64,000 nucleotides of DNA, taken from Microbacterium arborescens. GTDB taxonomy: Bacteria > Actinomycetota > Actinomycetes > Actinomycetales > Microbacteriaceae. Location of the stretch: contig QNUV01000041.1 of the NCBI GenBank assembly GCA_003339645.1, positions 186,001-250,000 of the forward strand. The letters run 5' to 3'. This document shows, in pieces, positions 46,820-54,756 of the stretch. The notes under the pieces were generated by a model. It saw only the letters and a list, made by a program, of their open reading frames with translations. It was not told the origin of the DNA and searched no databases. The position numbers were made by a program, and so were the translations under genes. The stretch's first letter is position 1. Every line of letters begins with the position of its first letter.

Positions 46820-47748
46820 CGAGAGTAGGCGAGCGAGGCTGCAGCCTGGAGGCCTCCGGTGCCGCGCGCGACGACGTCGAACACGTTCCACCGCACGGAC
46901 GCGCGGTCTATCCGTTGGGTTCGGGCGATGCTGACCTCCAGAAAGAGCGGTCCGTGCAGCTGTCGACGCTCGCCGACGTCGAACGACGCGCTCCGCATCC
47001 AGATGGAGTTGGCAGACGCCCGATCCAGTCCGTCGCTGCAGTAGATCAGCGCCTGCGCCTGCTGCGCGGAGAGGCGCAGGAGGTCGAGCACGGTGACGAC
47101 TCTTCGGGCGGGGGGACAGTCGGACGCGATCTCGTGCTGGAACTCGACCGAGCGCCCCGCCTCGATGCGTGTCAACCGGGACTTCCACACGTGCTCCACG
47201 GCGCAGTCGGCGGCGAGCTCGACGGAGAGGGGGCTTCCGTCCGACGGTGTCGCCTGAATCAGCGCAGGCGGACGATCCAGGTGCGCGACGGTGCGCATTG
47301 CGCCCAGGGTGAGCCGTGCTTCGACGCCCGCCGTGGAACCCAGCGCGCCGAGCGTGCCCGAGACGGGAACGCTCTCGAGTTCGACATCCGCCGTCGTCCC
47401 CGCACGAAGACTGACGCTGCGTAAGCGCGGGGGCGTGGGCGACGAGGAACCGTCGATCGGTGCCGGGTGCGAGCACAGTGCCGCAGTCAGGACGATCGCA
47501 TCGATGGAGCTGAAATGCGGCGCGGGTGATCTTCCCGTTTTGACCGTCCAGGTCTCGGGATACTCGAGGGCGGCGCGGCCTTCGAGGGCGAGCTGCTGAT
47601 CGCCGGAGCGGGTCGCAGAGCCGGTGAATGCTCGCGCGACGTGTCGGAATCGGCTCGCCAGGTAGCGCTCGGATGCGGGACCGAGCAGATCGTCCAGACT
47701 CGCGCCGACCGCTCCTGAGATGGCAGCTGATCGATGCGAGTAAGCCAT
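46816..47748 (-). CDS. AvrD-family protein (syringolide-synthase family)
   Basis: A 310-residue protein matching the AvrD pattern known from Pseudomonas syringae: SLDDLLGPASERYL at the start, ALEYPETWTVK, PHFSSIDAIVLTAALC and VSLRAGTTADVELESVPVSGTL. P. syringae AvrD makes syringolides, acylated gamma-butyrolactone-like elicitors from a beta-keto acid and xylulose. Lying against an ArpA-type receptor and a reductase, it is the best candidate for the signal synthase here; no AfsA homologue is visible. Soluble, no signal peptide. The product is inferred. Confidence 0.8.
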   Translation of the reverse strand: MAYSHRSAAISGAVGASLDDLLGPASERYLASRFRHVARAFTGSATRSGDQQLALEGRAALEYPETWTVKTGRSPAPHFSSIDAIVLTAALCSHPAPIDGSSSPTPPRLRSVSLRAGTTADVELESVPVSGTLGALGSTAGVEARLTLGAMRTVAHLDRPPALIQATPSDGSPLSVELAADCAVEHVWKSRLTRIEAGRSVEFQHEIASDCPPARRVVTVLDLLRLSAQQAQALIYCSDGLDRASANSIWMRSASFDVGERRQLHGPLFLEVSIARTQRIDRASVRWNVFDVVARGTGGLQAAASLAYSR

Positions 47749-47800
47749 GCGGTCAGCTTATTTATGGCACACAGGTAACGCTAGAGCGAGATGGATGCCC

Positions 47801-47828
47801 GTTCGTGCCATGATTAACTGGTGCGAAC
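47801..47828. promoter_or_regulatory. Inverted repeat between the AvrD-family gene and the MmpS-like gene
   Basis: GTTCGTGCCA and TGGTGCGAAC (8 of 10 positions pair) flank 8 AT-rich bases, in the divergent promoter region 47749-47874. Possible operator. Confidence 0.45.
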
Positions 47829-47874
47829 GACTTAGTAATGCCGGCGATGATGACCAAGGCAGGGGAGCGACGCG

Positions 47875-48357
47875 ATGAAGGCACTCCGGAAGACGATCCT
47901 GGCGGTTGCGATGGTCGGCGGGCTGACGGTGGCAGCGTCCGGATGCGGCGTGATCGACGACACCATCGAAGGACTCACGGCGACCGGTCCGGCGACGCCC
48001 GCCCCGCCTGCCGGGGGCGATGGGTCCGAGGGCACCGGCACCGACATCGTGGTGACCGCGATCGTGACGAGCGACGCCGCGAAGTCCGGCGAGATCTTGG
48101 TGACCGTCGACGCGCCCCGCGACAGTCAGAGCTTCGCGGAGGACTCGGTCGAGCTGCCGTTCGAGCACGAATTCAGCGTGCCGACGGATGTGGCGTTCCC
48201 GTTCCGCGGAAGTCGGATCGAGGTCGACGCGGGACCGGGGGCCACGTGGATCGAATGTCGCATCATCGTCGACGGTGAAGAAGTCGCGACCCACCGTGCC
48301 GAGGGAGGCGCTTCGACCGCGGTGTGCGAACGCAGGCTCCAGCTCGGGCCGTCCTGA
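47875..48357 (+). CDS. MmpS-like lipoprotein
   Basis: A 160-residue lipoprotein: signal sequence with lipobox AASGC (Cys24), a Pro/Gly/Thr linker and a beta-rich domain (about 60-155) ending in CRIIVDGEEVATHRAEGGASTAVCERR, which resembles the C-terminal domain of MmpS proteins (membrane partners of MmpL lipid transporters) including the Cys pair. AGGGGAG lies before the ATG. Its stop overlaps the following Gap/Sap-like gene by 1 nt, so the two act together. Confidence 0.7.
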   Translation: MKALRKTILAVAMVGGLTVAASGCGVIDDTIEGLTATGPATPAPPAGGDGSEGTGTDIVVTAIVTSDAAKSGEILVTVDAPRDSQSFAEDSVELPFEHEFSVPTDVAFPFRGSRIEVDAGPGATWIECRIIVDGEEVATHRAEGGASTAVCERRLQLGPS

Positions 48358-49106
48358 TGGATGTCGGCACCCTCGGAACCCTCATCGTCCTTGCGCTCGT
48401 CGACTCGACGAGCTTCGGCACGCTGCTGATTCCCGTGTGGCTTCTCACAGCTCCGGGACGGGTCCGCGCAGGTCGCGTCGTCGGATACCTCGCGACCGTC
48501 GCTGCGGCCTACTTCCTCGTGGGAGTTCTCCTGTATCTCGGTCTCTCCGCGATCGTCACGCGAACGCGAGCCGTATGGGATTCGCCTGGCTTCCTGATCG
48601 CGGTCCTCGTGCTCGGCATCGTGCTGATGGCGGTGAGCTGGCTGATGGACACGAAGAAGGCGCGTGCTCGCGCGGCGGAGCGCGCGGCGGCCGGTGGCGG
48701 AAGGATTCTGAACTGGCGGAACCGGATCATGGAGGACGGGCGCACGCGCGGGGCGACGCTCGGTCTGGTGAGTCTGGCACTCGTAGCGGTCGTGCTCGAA
48801 CTCGCCACGATGGTTCCCTATCTCGCCGCGATCGGCATCGTGGCGGCCACGGGCGTCGGCCCGGGCCTGTCGGTGGTGACGATCGCGGGATACTGCGTCG
48901 TCATGATCCTGCCGGCCCTCGTCCTCCTGGTCGGGCGGATGGTTGCGCACGATGCGCTCGAAGGACCGCTCACGCGGCTCGATCGGTGGCTCACGCGCAA
49001 CGCTCAGGCGACGACAGCCTGGATCATCGGCATTGTGGGGTTCCTGCTCGCGGTGAACGCGGTGGCGAATCTCGGCTGGGTCGATATCGGCGCCGGAGCG
49101 TCATGA
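48357..49106 (+). CDS. Gap/Sap-type (GAP family) membrane protein
   Basis: A 249-residue protein with six membrane helices and the GAP/Sap family start (LIVLALVDSTSFGTLLIPVWLLTAPGRVRAGRVVGYL). In mycobacteria Gap helps move glycopeptidolipids and Sap sulfolipid-1 to the cell surface. Coupled to an MmpS-like gene and convergent with a lipopeptide operon, it is the best export candidate for that product. Its end overlaps the ThDP-enzyme gene by 6 nt. Confidence 0.8.
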   Translation: MDVGTLGTLIVLALVDSTSFGTLLIPVWLLTAPGRVRAGRVVGYLATVAAAYFLVGVLLYLGLSAIVTRTRAVWDSPGFLIAVLVLGIVLMAVSWLMDTKKARARAAERAAAGGGRILNWRNRIMEDGRTRGATLGLVSLALVAVVLELATMVPYLAAIGIVAATGVGPGLSVVTIAGYCVVMILPALVLLVGRMVAHDALEGPLTRLDRWLTRNAQATTAWIIGIVGFLLAVNAVANLGWVDIGAGAS

Positions 49107-50681
49107 CTCCCAGGGCGGTGCCGCAGGATGGACGTCGAAAAATGTCGCAGCGGGTGCCGAGAGGTGCTTCTGTGACCGGAGTTCTGCGGGTGTGATCACA
49201 TCGACGCCGAGTGACGACAGCACGGCGGGCAGACGACGGTTCCACGCGAACGTCGTGAGCTCGGGGTCGGTCCTCGACAGAGAAGGCCAGCCCATTCCGG
49301 AGTTGCTCGACACGACGTAAGCGATGGGCCGGTGATTCTCCACCGCGTCCGTCACGGCCGCCAGATGCATGCGGAGGGTCGCATCGCCGCAGATCACGAG
49401 GGCCTTCTGCGAGCGCTTCGCGCCGAGCGAGCCGCAGAGCGCGGCACCCATGGCCGCTTGCTCGGCAGCGACGACGAGTGACGTCGACGGCGGAACCGTG
49501 AGGAAGCGCGGGTCGTAACCCCACATGTCCGTGAGACCGTTCTCGATGCAGACGATGTCGAAGTGTCCATCGACCATGATGCCCTCGATCTGAGCCCATG
49601 TCGCGGCCATCTCGGACACGCCCTGCTGCCTGATCGGCCGGGCCCCGCGGAGCGGGGGCGGAGCTGCGGAGGCCACGAGCCCGTCGCGGGCGAGCGCCAA
49701 GAACGCCGCTGCGTCGGACGTGACGTCGATCCTCCGGCCGTCGTGGGCCGGGCAGCTGACCTCGGACTCGTCGACCACGAGGAGCGTGGCGCCCTGTTTC
49801 GGCGCCCACCTCTCGCGCACGGTTTCCTCGAGCGCTGATCCGAGCGACACGACGACATCTGCCGCCGCGAGCGCATCGAGGCCTTCCGGCGTCGCATAGA
49901 GCCCGGCCAGGCCGACGAAGCTCTCGCTCGACTCGTCGATCGCGCCTCGGCCCGAAGCGGTAACCAGCGTCGACGCGCCGAGCTGAGCCGCGAAGGCGTC
50001 GAGATCCCCGCCGCGGACGTGCGCCCGCTTCGCGCCCCCGCCGACGATCACCGCGATCCGCGCGCGTTGGGCCGCGGCATCCCGAAGCTCGTCGACCGCC
50101 CGCAGAGCGGACATCGATTCCCGTGTTGCCGGGATCGAAACGCTCCGATCGCGAGACCACCGGCGCCGGGTCCCGTCTCCGTGCTCCTCGTCCGACCCCG
50201 TGCGCGTGCGCACCACCGCGACCGCCGGCGAGCGGTGGCGGAACGCCTGCCGCGAAGCGGCGGTGATCCCCGCGATGAGATCGGCTGAGTTCTCGATCGT
50301 CCTCGTCGGCATCTTCAGGGATCGGCAGATGTCCTCTATCGGCAGATCCTGGAACGCGCCCCACCCCCGCCGCTCCGGTGCGGCCGCCTCGACGACGACC
50401 AGCAGGGGCACGCGACCTGACGCTGCTTCGGACAGCCCGAGGAGCGCGTTGACGAACGAGGGCCCGGTCTCAAGGCTGAGCACCGTCAACGCGTCGGGCT
50501 GGAGAGTCGCGCGCCCGAACGCGGCGAACGCGGCGGTGCGCTCGTCGCTGAAGACCGACCGCTCTTCGCGAGTGCAAGCGTCGAGGAGGCCCAGTGCGTC
50601 GAGCGGCAGGCCGAACACGTGCAGGTCGCCCAGGTCGCGCAGCGCCGCCGCCGCCGGACCCCAAGCGAGTTCCGACGTCAC
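49101..50681 (-). CDS. Thiamine-diphosphate-dependent enzyme, last gene of the lipopeptide operon
   Basis: A 526-residue ThDP enzyme of the acetolactate synthase / 2-keto acid decarboxylase superfamily, with Pyr-type (about 1-160), central (about 190-330) and PP-type domains (about 350-520). The ThDP/Mg motif reads CGDATLRMH...SSNSG, where GDA replaces the usual GDG. LLVVDESEVSCP and VVAAEQAAMGAALCGSLGAK are typical. The GTG at 50681 overlaps the upstream stop by 4 nt. It could form an acyl starter by decarboxylating a keto acid; substrate unknown. Confidence 0.8.
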   Translation of the reverse strand: MTSELAWGPAAAALRDLGDLHVFGLPLDALGLLDACTREERSVFSDERTAAFAAFGRATLQPDALTVLSLETGPSFVNALLGLSEAASGRVPLLVVVEAAAPERRGWGAFQDLPIEDICRSLKMPTRTIENSADLIAGITAASRQAFRHRSPAVAVVRTRTGSDEEHGDGTRRRWSRDRSVSIPATRESMSALRAVDELRDAAAQRARIAVIVGGGAKRAHVRGGDLDAFAAQLGASTLVTASGRGAIDESSESFVGLAGLYATPEGLDALAAADVVVSLGSALEETVRERWAPKQGATLLVVDESEVSCPAHDGRRIDVTSDAAAFLALARDGLVASAAPPPLRGARPIRQQGVSEMAATWAQIEGIMVDGHFDIVCIENGLTDMWGYDPRFLTVPPSTSLVVAAEQAAMGAALCGSLGAKRSQKALVICGDATLRMHLAAVTDAVENHRPIAYVVSSNSGMGWPSLSRTDPELTTFAWNRRLPAVLSSLGVDVITPAELRSQKHLSAPAATFFDVHPAAPPWES

Positions 50682-51112
50682 GCGGGGTGTCCCGACAAAG
50701 CCGAGGAAGTGACGTCCCAGGTGCCCGAGGGCGTTCTCCGGACGCGGATGATGAGCGCAGTACGCTCGCCGTCGTGGGCGCTGGCGGCGACATGCACGAG
50801 GGTGGGGTCGGTGGCTCCCACCGCGAACGCACTGCCGTCGAACCCCGCTTTCGCCAGCAGCCCGAAGGCCCGGCACGCGTCCGCGTTCATGAGCTCGGTG
50901 GGCACGACGCGGTAGCCCGGGCTGTATCGGCGTCGCGGGTACTCGACGGAGATCCAGTCGAGGAGCGGGCCGCAGTCGAACCAGACATCGAAATCGTCTT
51001 CGAGGTCGGGGCTGTGCAGATGGCACGCGGCGAGGACGATCTCGCCCATCGTCACGTGCCATGACGGGTAATCCAGCGAGACATTCGCCGCGACGGTGTG
51101 CTCAGTGGTCAT
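50678..51112 (-). CDS. Unknown protein of the lipopeptide operon
   Basis: A 144-residue soluble protein that I do not recognise. It is rich in Asp/Glu and aromatics (DFDVWFDCGPLLDWISVEYPRRRY) and ends in a Ser/Thr-rich tail. No membrane segment or signal peptide. It overlaps the methyltransferase gene by 11 nt and the ThDP gene by 4 nt, so it is certainly translated as part of the operon and may be a subunit or carrier for one of them. Confidence 0.65.
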   Translation of the reverse strand: MTTEHTVAANVSLDYPSWHVTMGEIVLAACHLHSPDLEDDFDVWFDCGPLLDWISVEYPRRRYSPGYRVVPTELMNADACRAFGLLAKAGFDGSAFAVGATDPTLVHVAASAHDGERTALIIRVRRTPSGTWDVTSSALSGHPA

Positions 51113-52211
51113 GGCTGTCTCCGATCAGAGGGGAGTCGCTGTTCGTCAGGCTGACGTGCAGGGCGCTGCTCGTGGCGTGCGGGTCGGGTCGCCAGGGCAA
51201 TTCGGCGGTTCCGTGAGCGATCTCTTCGCCGTCGCGTCGGAGACGCCAGTCGACGATGTAGTCGGGGCACACCGGATTCGTCTCGAGCCTCCGGTGCATC
51301 CGCACGTCGACCGTGTCGCCCTCACGTACCGGTAGCTCCGTGCTGCCGAGGGGAACCACGACGGGCAACCAGCTCGACCGAGAGCTCAGGCTGTCGACGG
51401 AGTGCGTCCCGATCTTCACCGCCACCGACAACAGCAGTGAGTCCAGCGTCCCCGGCCGCGACACCGCCACCTCGGCCGGAGCGGATGCGACTTCCGAGAA
51501 GCTCCCGCTGAAATTCGCTGTCTCCACGGTGGTAGGGCGGGACAGCAGGCCAAGCTGGACCTGCCGCCCCACGACGCACAGCCGCACGTCGCCGCAGCCG
51601 ACGGTCTCCGCGAGCGCACGGCGATAACGATGGGCTTCGCGCGCGAACACGGGCTCGGCGCCCCTCAGCATCCGCCGCCAGCTGAACGCGCTCACGCTCG
51701 TGATCCAGCCCTGCGGGACGACGAGCATCCCGGGGTCGCCGATACGTCGGATCTCTCGGCCCACCACCTGCTCAGCCCCTTCGGAGCTGCCGATGGCACC
51801 GACGATCTCGCTCACGAGGATCGTGGGGCGGATCTCCGATTCGACATACTCGTCGTAGGAGAGAACATCGATCGATGCATATCGGGGGTCGTTCGCCAGT
51901 TCGGCGGTCAGGGCCTCGCGGACGTGGTCCAGCTGCTCGACGGCGACCACTCGGCGCGCGCCGAGCCGTGCCGCGAGGCGTGCCCACGGGGCTTGCCGGC
52001 CGCAGCCCAGCTCGACGACGACCGAGTCTGCGGAGACGGCGTCGGTCAGAGTCTCCTCGAAAGCGCGCACCCGAGGCTCATCGTCCATCATGAACTGATA
52101 GGCGTCGTCGTCGTAGATGGGGTACTCGCCGATCGACGGCAGAAAGTAGGCGCCCGGTCCGGAAGGCGTGCCGGGGAACGCGGTGCGCGGTGCGTCGAGA
52201 TCAAGCGTCAT
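51102..52211 (-). CDS. PRMT-like SAM-dependent methyltransferase
   Basis: A 369-residue methyltransferase with the protein-arginine-methyltransferase layout: YPIYDDDAYQFMMDDEPRVRAFEETL, SAM motif I VVELGCGRQAPWARLAARLGARRVVAVE (about 65-93), SEIVGAIGSSEGAE where PRMTs have the double-E loop, then a C-terminal beta-barrel. It could methylate a guanidino group, as expected if the acyl chain is guanidino-tipped like that of microvionin; this is inference. Overlaps both neighbours by about 11 nt. Confidence 0.75.
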   Translation of the reverse strand: MTLDLDAPRTAFPGTPSGPGAYFLPSIGEYPIYDDDAYQFMMDDEPRVRAFEETLTDAVSADSVVVELGCGRQAPWARLAARLGARRVVAVEQLDHVREALTAELANDPRYASIDVLSYDEYVESEIRPTILVSEIVGAIGSSEGAEQVVGREIRRIGDPGMLVVPQGWITSVSAFSWRRMLRGAEPVFAREAHRYRRALAETVGCGDVRLCVVGRQVQLGLLSRPTTVETANFSGSFSEVASAPAEVAVSRPGTLDSLLLSVAVKIGTHSVDSLSSRSSWLPVVVPLGSTELPVREGDTVDVRMHRRLETNPVCPDYIVDWRLRRDGEEIAHGTAELPWRPDPHATSSALHVSLTNSDSPLIGDSHDH

Positions 52212-52914
52212 GCTGCACCCGGATGACGCGTGGCAGGCGTTCGCCGCGTTCGGACATCAGTGTCGCGTCGACCAACCGGTCGGTGACAGCGGCGAGATCG
52301 ACCCACCGGCCGGCCGAGACCAAGCGATCGACAAGGTCGGGATCTCGCCGGCGGTAGATGGTGTGGGCGGTCGAAGGCACGACGAGGTCGGCCACGACCG
52401 CGGTGAACGAACGGCATGTGCTCGATGCGTCCGCGACGGAAGCCAGCAACGACTCTCCCTCTCGTTTGGTGCGTGCCGTCAGCTCGTACATATCGGGCTC
52501 CTCGTCGTCGGGTCGATCCGGCAGATGGTTGTGGGCGTCCGTGGATGTCACGTAGACCACTCCGAACGGAACGCGGTTCGTGTCCGCGATGCCGCGGACC
52601 AGGTTCGCGGGCGCCGTGGCGTTGACTGTCCGAGCTCCGGTCGCATCGGGCTCGCTCTCGAGGCCCGCCGCAGCGCACAGGAGCACTGTCGAGATCTTCC
52701 CGCCCAGCGCTGCCAGGATCCCGGCGGGCCTGGGCTCGGGCTCGTCGAGGAGGTCGAGCTGCCGCGCCTGCCAGCCCGAGCATCTTGCGGCCAGGCGTGT
52801 CGCGCGAGTTCTGCTCGATCGATAGGTGAACACGCCCTCGACGCCGCGGCGGTCGAGTGCACTCACGAGGGACGCGCCGATGCCTCTGCCGCCGCCGACG
52901 ATGAGGACCGTCAT
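52201..52914 (-). CDS. Short-chain dehydrogenase/reductase
   Basis: A 237-residue SDR: nucleotide motif VGGGRGIGASLVSAL (near residue 6), CAAAGLES (NAG-like) and VTSTDAHN with the catalytic Ser. The usual YxxxK is replaced by YELTARTK, so the Lys spacing is odd. Likely reduces a beta-keto group on the ACP-bound chain, together with the ketosynthase and ACP upstream. The ATG at 52914 overlaps the preceding stop. Confidence 0.8.
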   Translation of the reverse strand: MTVLIVGGGRGIGASLVSALDRRGVEGVFTYRSSRTRATRLAARCSGWQARQLDLLDEPEPRPAGILAALGGKISTVLLCAAAGLESEPDATGARTVNATAPANLVRGIADTNRVPFGVVYVTSTDAHNHLPDRPDDEEPDMYELTARTKREGESLLASVADASSTCRSFTAVVADLVVPSTAHTIYRRRDPDLVDRLVSAGRWVDLAAVTDRLVDATLMSERGERLPRVIRVQHDA

Positions 52915-53420
52915 GCCGGCTCGCTCGCCATCGCGCGGGAGGGGAGCGGGGGATACCGCTCCCGAATGCGCGACAGGAGGGTGTTGGCCGGCTCGAAATC
53001 CTCTTTCGTGACCATGCCCCATCGCGCGGTGCGCGACAGCGACCCCTGACCGAGATACGACGGCGAGACTGCCGTCTGGCGCGCGACCCCCAGGCGGAAC
53101 AAACCGTCGAGCGGCCTGTTCTCGACCGAGGTGATCACCGCAAGCGCGTACGCCTCGCGGAAGTCGAACAGCCATGCACCCAACGTGATGGCGGCGTCCA
53201 GCCCCGCGCCGCTCGAGAGCGCCCGATCATCCAGCTCGATGCCGATCTGGAACACGCGGGGGAATGTCTGCCGCGAATCGATGCGTCCGACCGGATCGCC
53301 GTCGGACAGTCGGTGGATGTCGAATCTGCTGTAGTCCTGCGACGATCCCGCCTCGGCAGATCGCCGCAGATACGTCCACTTGCCGTGCAGATGGCTTCGC
53401 CAGCTGGTGTCGGGCTCCAC
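52911..53420 (-). CDS. GNAT-like protein of the lipopeptide operon
   Basis: A 169-residue protein with weak GNAT features: SSGAGLDAAITLGAWLFDFREAYALAVITSVENRPLDGLFRLGV (about 69-112) mirrors the GNAT pattern of helix, strand and N-x-x-S/P...klGf. The acyl-CoA loop is not canonical. It might be a second acyltransferase or an acyl-ACP-handling protein. It starts 18 nt after the ACP gene and is coupled to the SDR gene. Confidence 0.5.
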   Translation of the reverse strand: MEPDTSWRSHLHGKWTYLRRSAEAGSSQDYSRFDIHRLSDGDPVGRIDSRQTFPRVFQIGIELDDRALSSGAGLDAAITLGAWLFDFREAYALAVITSVENRPLDGLFRLGVARQTAVSPSYLGQGSLSRTARWGMVTKEDFEPANTLLSRIRERYPPLPSRAMASEPA

Positions 53421-53438
53421 GTCGGTCCTCCGCTGCCG

Positions 53439-53696
53439 CTAAGCGCTGACCGTCTCGGCGGAGTCGAGGAACCGACGCAGGTCTCCCACGGTCTTGATCT
53501 CCGCGGCCACTTCGTCGGCCACAGCCACCCCGAACACCTCTTCGACACGGATGCACAGCTCGAGCATCGCGAGCGAGTCGATGTCGAGGTCGTCGGCGAG
53601 GACGGTGTCGTCGGAGACGACGACATCCGCGTAGCTCTCCTCGTTGATCCGGCCGGCCTCGACGCGCACGAAGTCGTACAGTTCCGAGTCAGTCAT
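53439..53696 (-). CDS. Acyl carrier protein
   Basis: An 85-residue ACP with the phosphopantetheine site Ser41 in DLDIDSLAMLEL and typical helices (VEEVFGVAVADE, TVGDLRRFL). It overlaps the ketosynthase gene by 8 nt. With the ligase and ketosynthase it should carry the growing acyl chain of the lipopeptide. Confidence 0.95.
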   Translation of the reverse strand: MTDSELYDFVRVEAGRINEESYADVVVSDDTVLADDLDIDSLAMLELCIRVEEVFGVAVADEVAAEIKTVGDLRRFLDSAETVSA

Positions 53697-54756
53697 GGTT
53701 CTCTCCTTCTGTTTCGATGATCAAAGCGACATTGCTGCCCGAGAATCCGAATCCGTTGACCAATGCCGCCCGGTGCCGGTCGGACAGATCGAGGCGGGCT
53801 TCGCCCTCCGCCTCCGCGAGAAGCCGGATGCTGCCGGGAGCGGCGAGCGGCTCGCGAAGTCCGAAACTGCCCCCGACAGGTACACCGGAGAGAACGCGCA
53901 CGGCGGTGACGATCGACGCGACACCCGCGGCGAACACCGCGTGACCCACGGCGCCTTTGTTGGCGAGCACGTCGACCGCCAGGCCGTACGTCTCGGCATA
54001 CCGTGCGATCGCCTGCAGTTCGGCCTGATCGCCCTGCTTCGTGCCCGTCGCGTGCGCGATCACGAGGGTGGGCGCTCGGCCCGCCTTTCGTGCGGATTCG
54101 CTCATCACGAGGTATTCCTCGTCGGGGTCCGAGACGGTCTTGCCGCCGATGCTGCGTGCGTGCCAGCCGGTGATGACCGGGTCATCACCGAGGGGAGTCG
54201 GGGCGGCCTGGACGATCAACGCGCCGGCGAAACCGTAGACGCGTGTGCCGGCTGCGGCCTGATCGAAGGGGCGCACCTCGGGCGCCCATGCCCGTGCGTC
54301 TCGGAACGTGTCCTCTTCGAGCGACCCGTCGATGGAGGATGAGCACACCACGACCGTGTCGGCTGCCCCCGCACGGCAGAGATCGGCGGCCACGCCGGCG
54401 GCGACACCGGTCGAAGCGCACGCATGCGAGAGCACCAGCGACGTGACCTCGGACCCGGGGAGCAGTGCCTTCACATGCCGCTCGGGACTCTCCGGGTAGT
54501 AGCGCGAGGTGGCCGGGTCCGCCCCGATGCACTGCGCGCCGACGATGACGACGACCCTGCGACCGATGACGTAGCCCTTGGCCTGAGCCGCGTTGAGCGC
54601 GTTGCTGATGCATGCGTCGCGGAGCTCATGCGCGGCGGCATCCGGATCCCATGCGACATCGTCGCCCACGTCGGCAAGGCCGACGTCGAACCGCTCGCTT
54701 CGTGGCGAGCTCACGCTGGTCGCCGTGATGACGGCCCGTGCCGGTGCGGATGTCAT
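53689..54756 (-). CDS. Beta-ketoacyl-ACP synthase
   Basis: A 355-residue KAS I/II-type ketosynthase with complete Cys-His-His triad: Cys113 (SHACASTG), His235 (AHATGTKQGDQAE) and His272 in NKGAVGH with Lys267; the end NGFGFSGSNVALI is typical. It is about 55 residues shorter than FabF, mainly in the N-terminal part. As the only elongating enzyme in the operon it must act iteratively or together with primary fatty-acid synthase. Confidence 0.92.
   Translation of the reverse strand: MTSAPARAVITATSVSSPRSERFDVGLADVGDDVAWDPDAAAHELRDACISNALNAAQAKGYVIGRRVVVIVGAQCIGADPATSRYYPESPERHVKALLPGSEVTSLVLSHACASTGVAAGVAADLCRAGAADTVVVCSSSIDGSLEEDTFRDARAWAPEVRPFDQAAAGTRVYGFAGALIVQAAPTPLGDDPVITGWHARSIGGKTVSDPDEEYLVMSESARKAGRAPTLVIAHATGTKQGDQAELQAIARYAETYGLAVDVLANKGAVGHAVFAAGVASIVTAVRVLSGVPVGGSFGLREPLAAPGSIRLLAEAEGEARLDLSDRHRAALVNGFGFSGSNVALIIETEGENHD

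Noticed and set aside
52911-53420. Possible AfsA-type butyrolactone synthase
   Set aside because: No AfsA hot-dog repeats; the visible pattern is closer to GNAT. The AvrD-family gene is the better synthase candidate.
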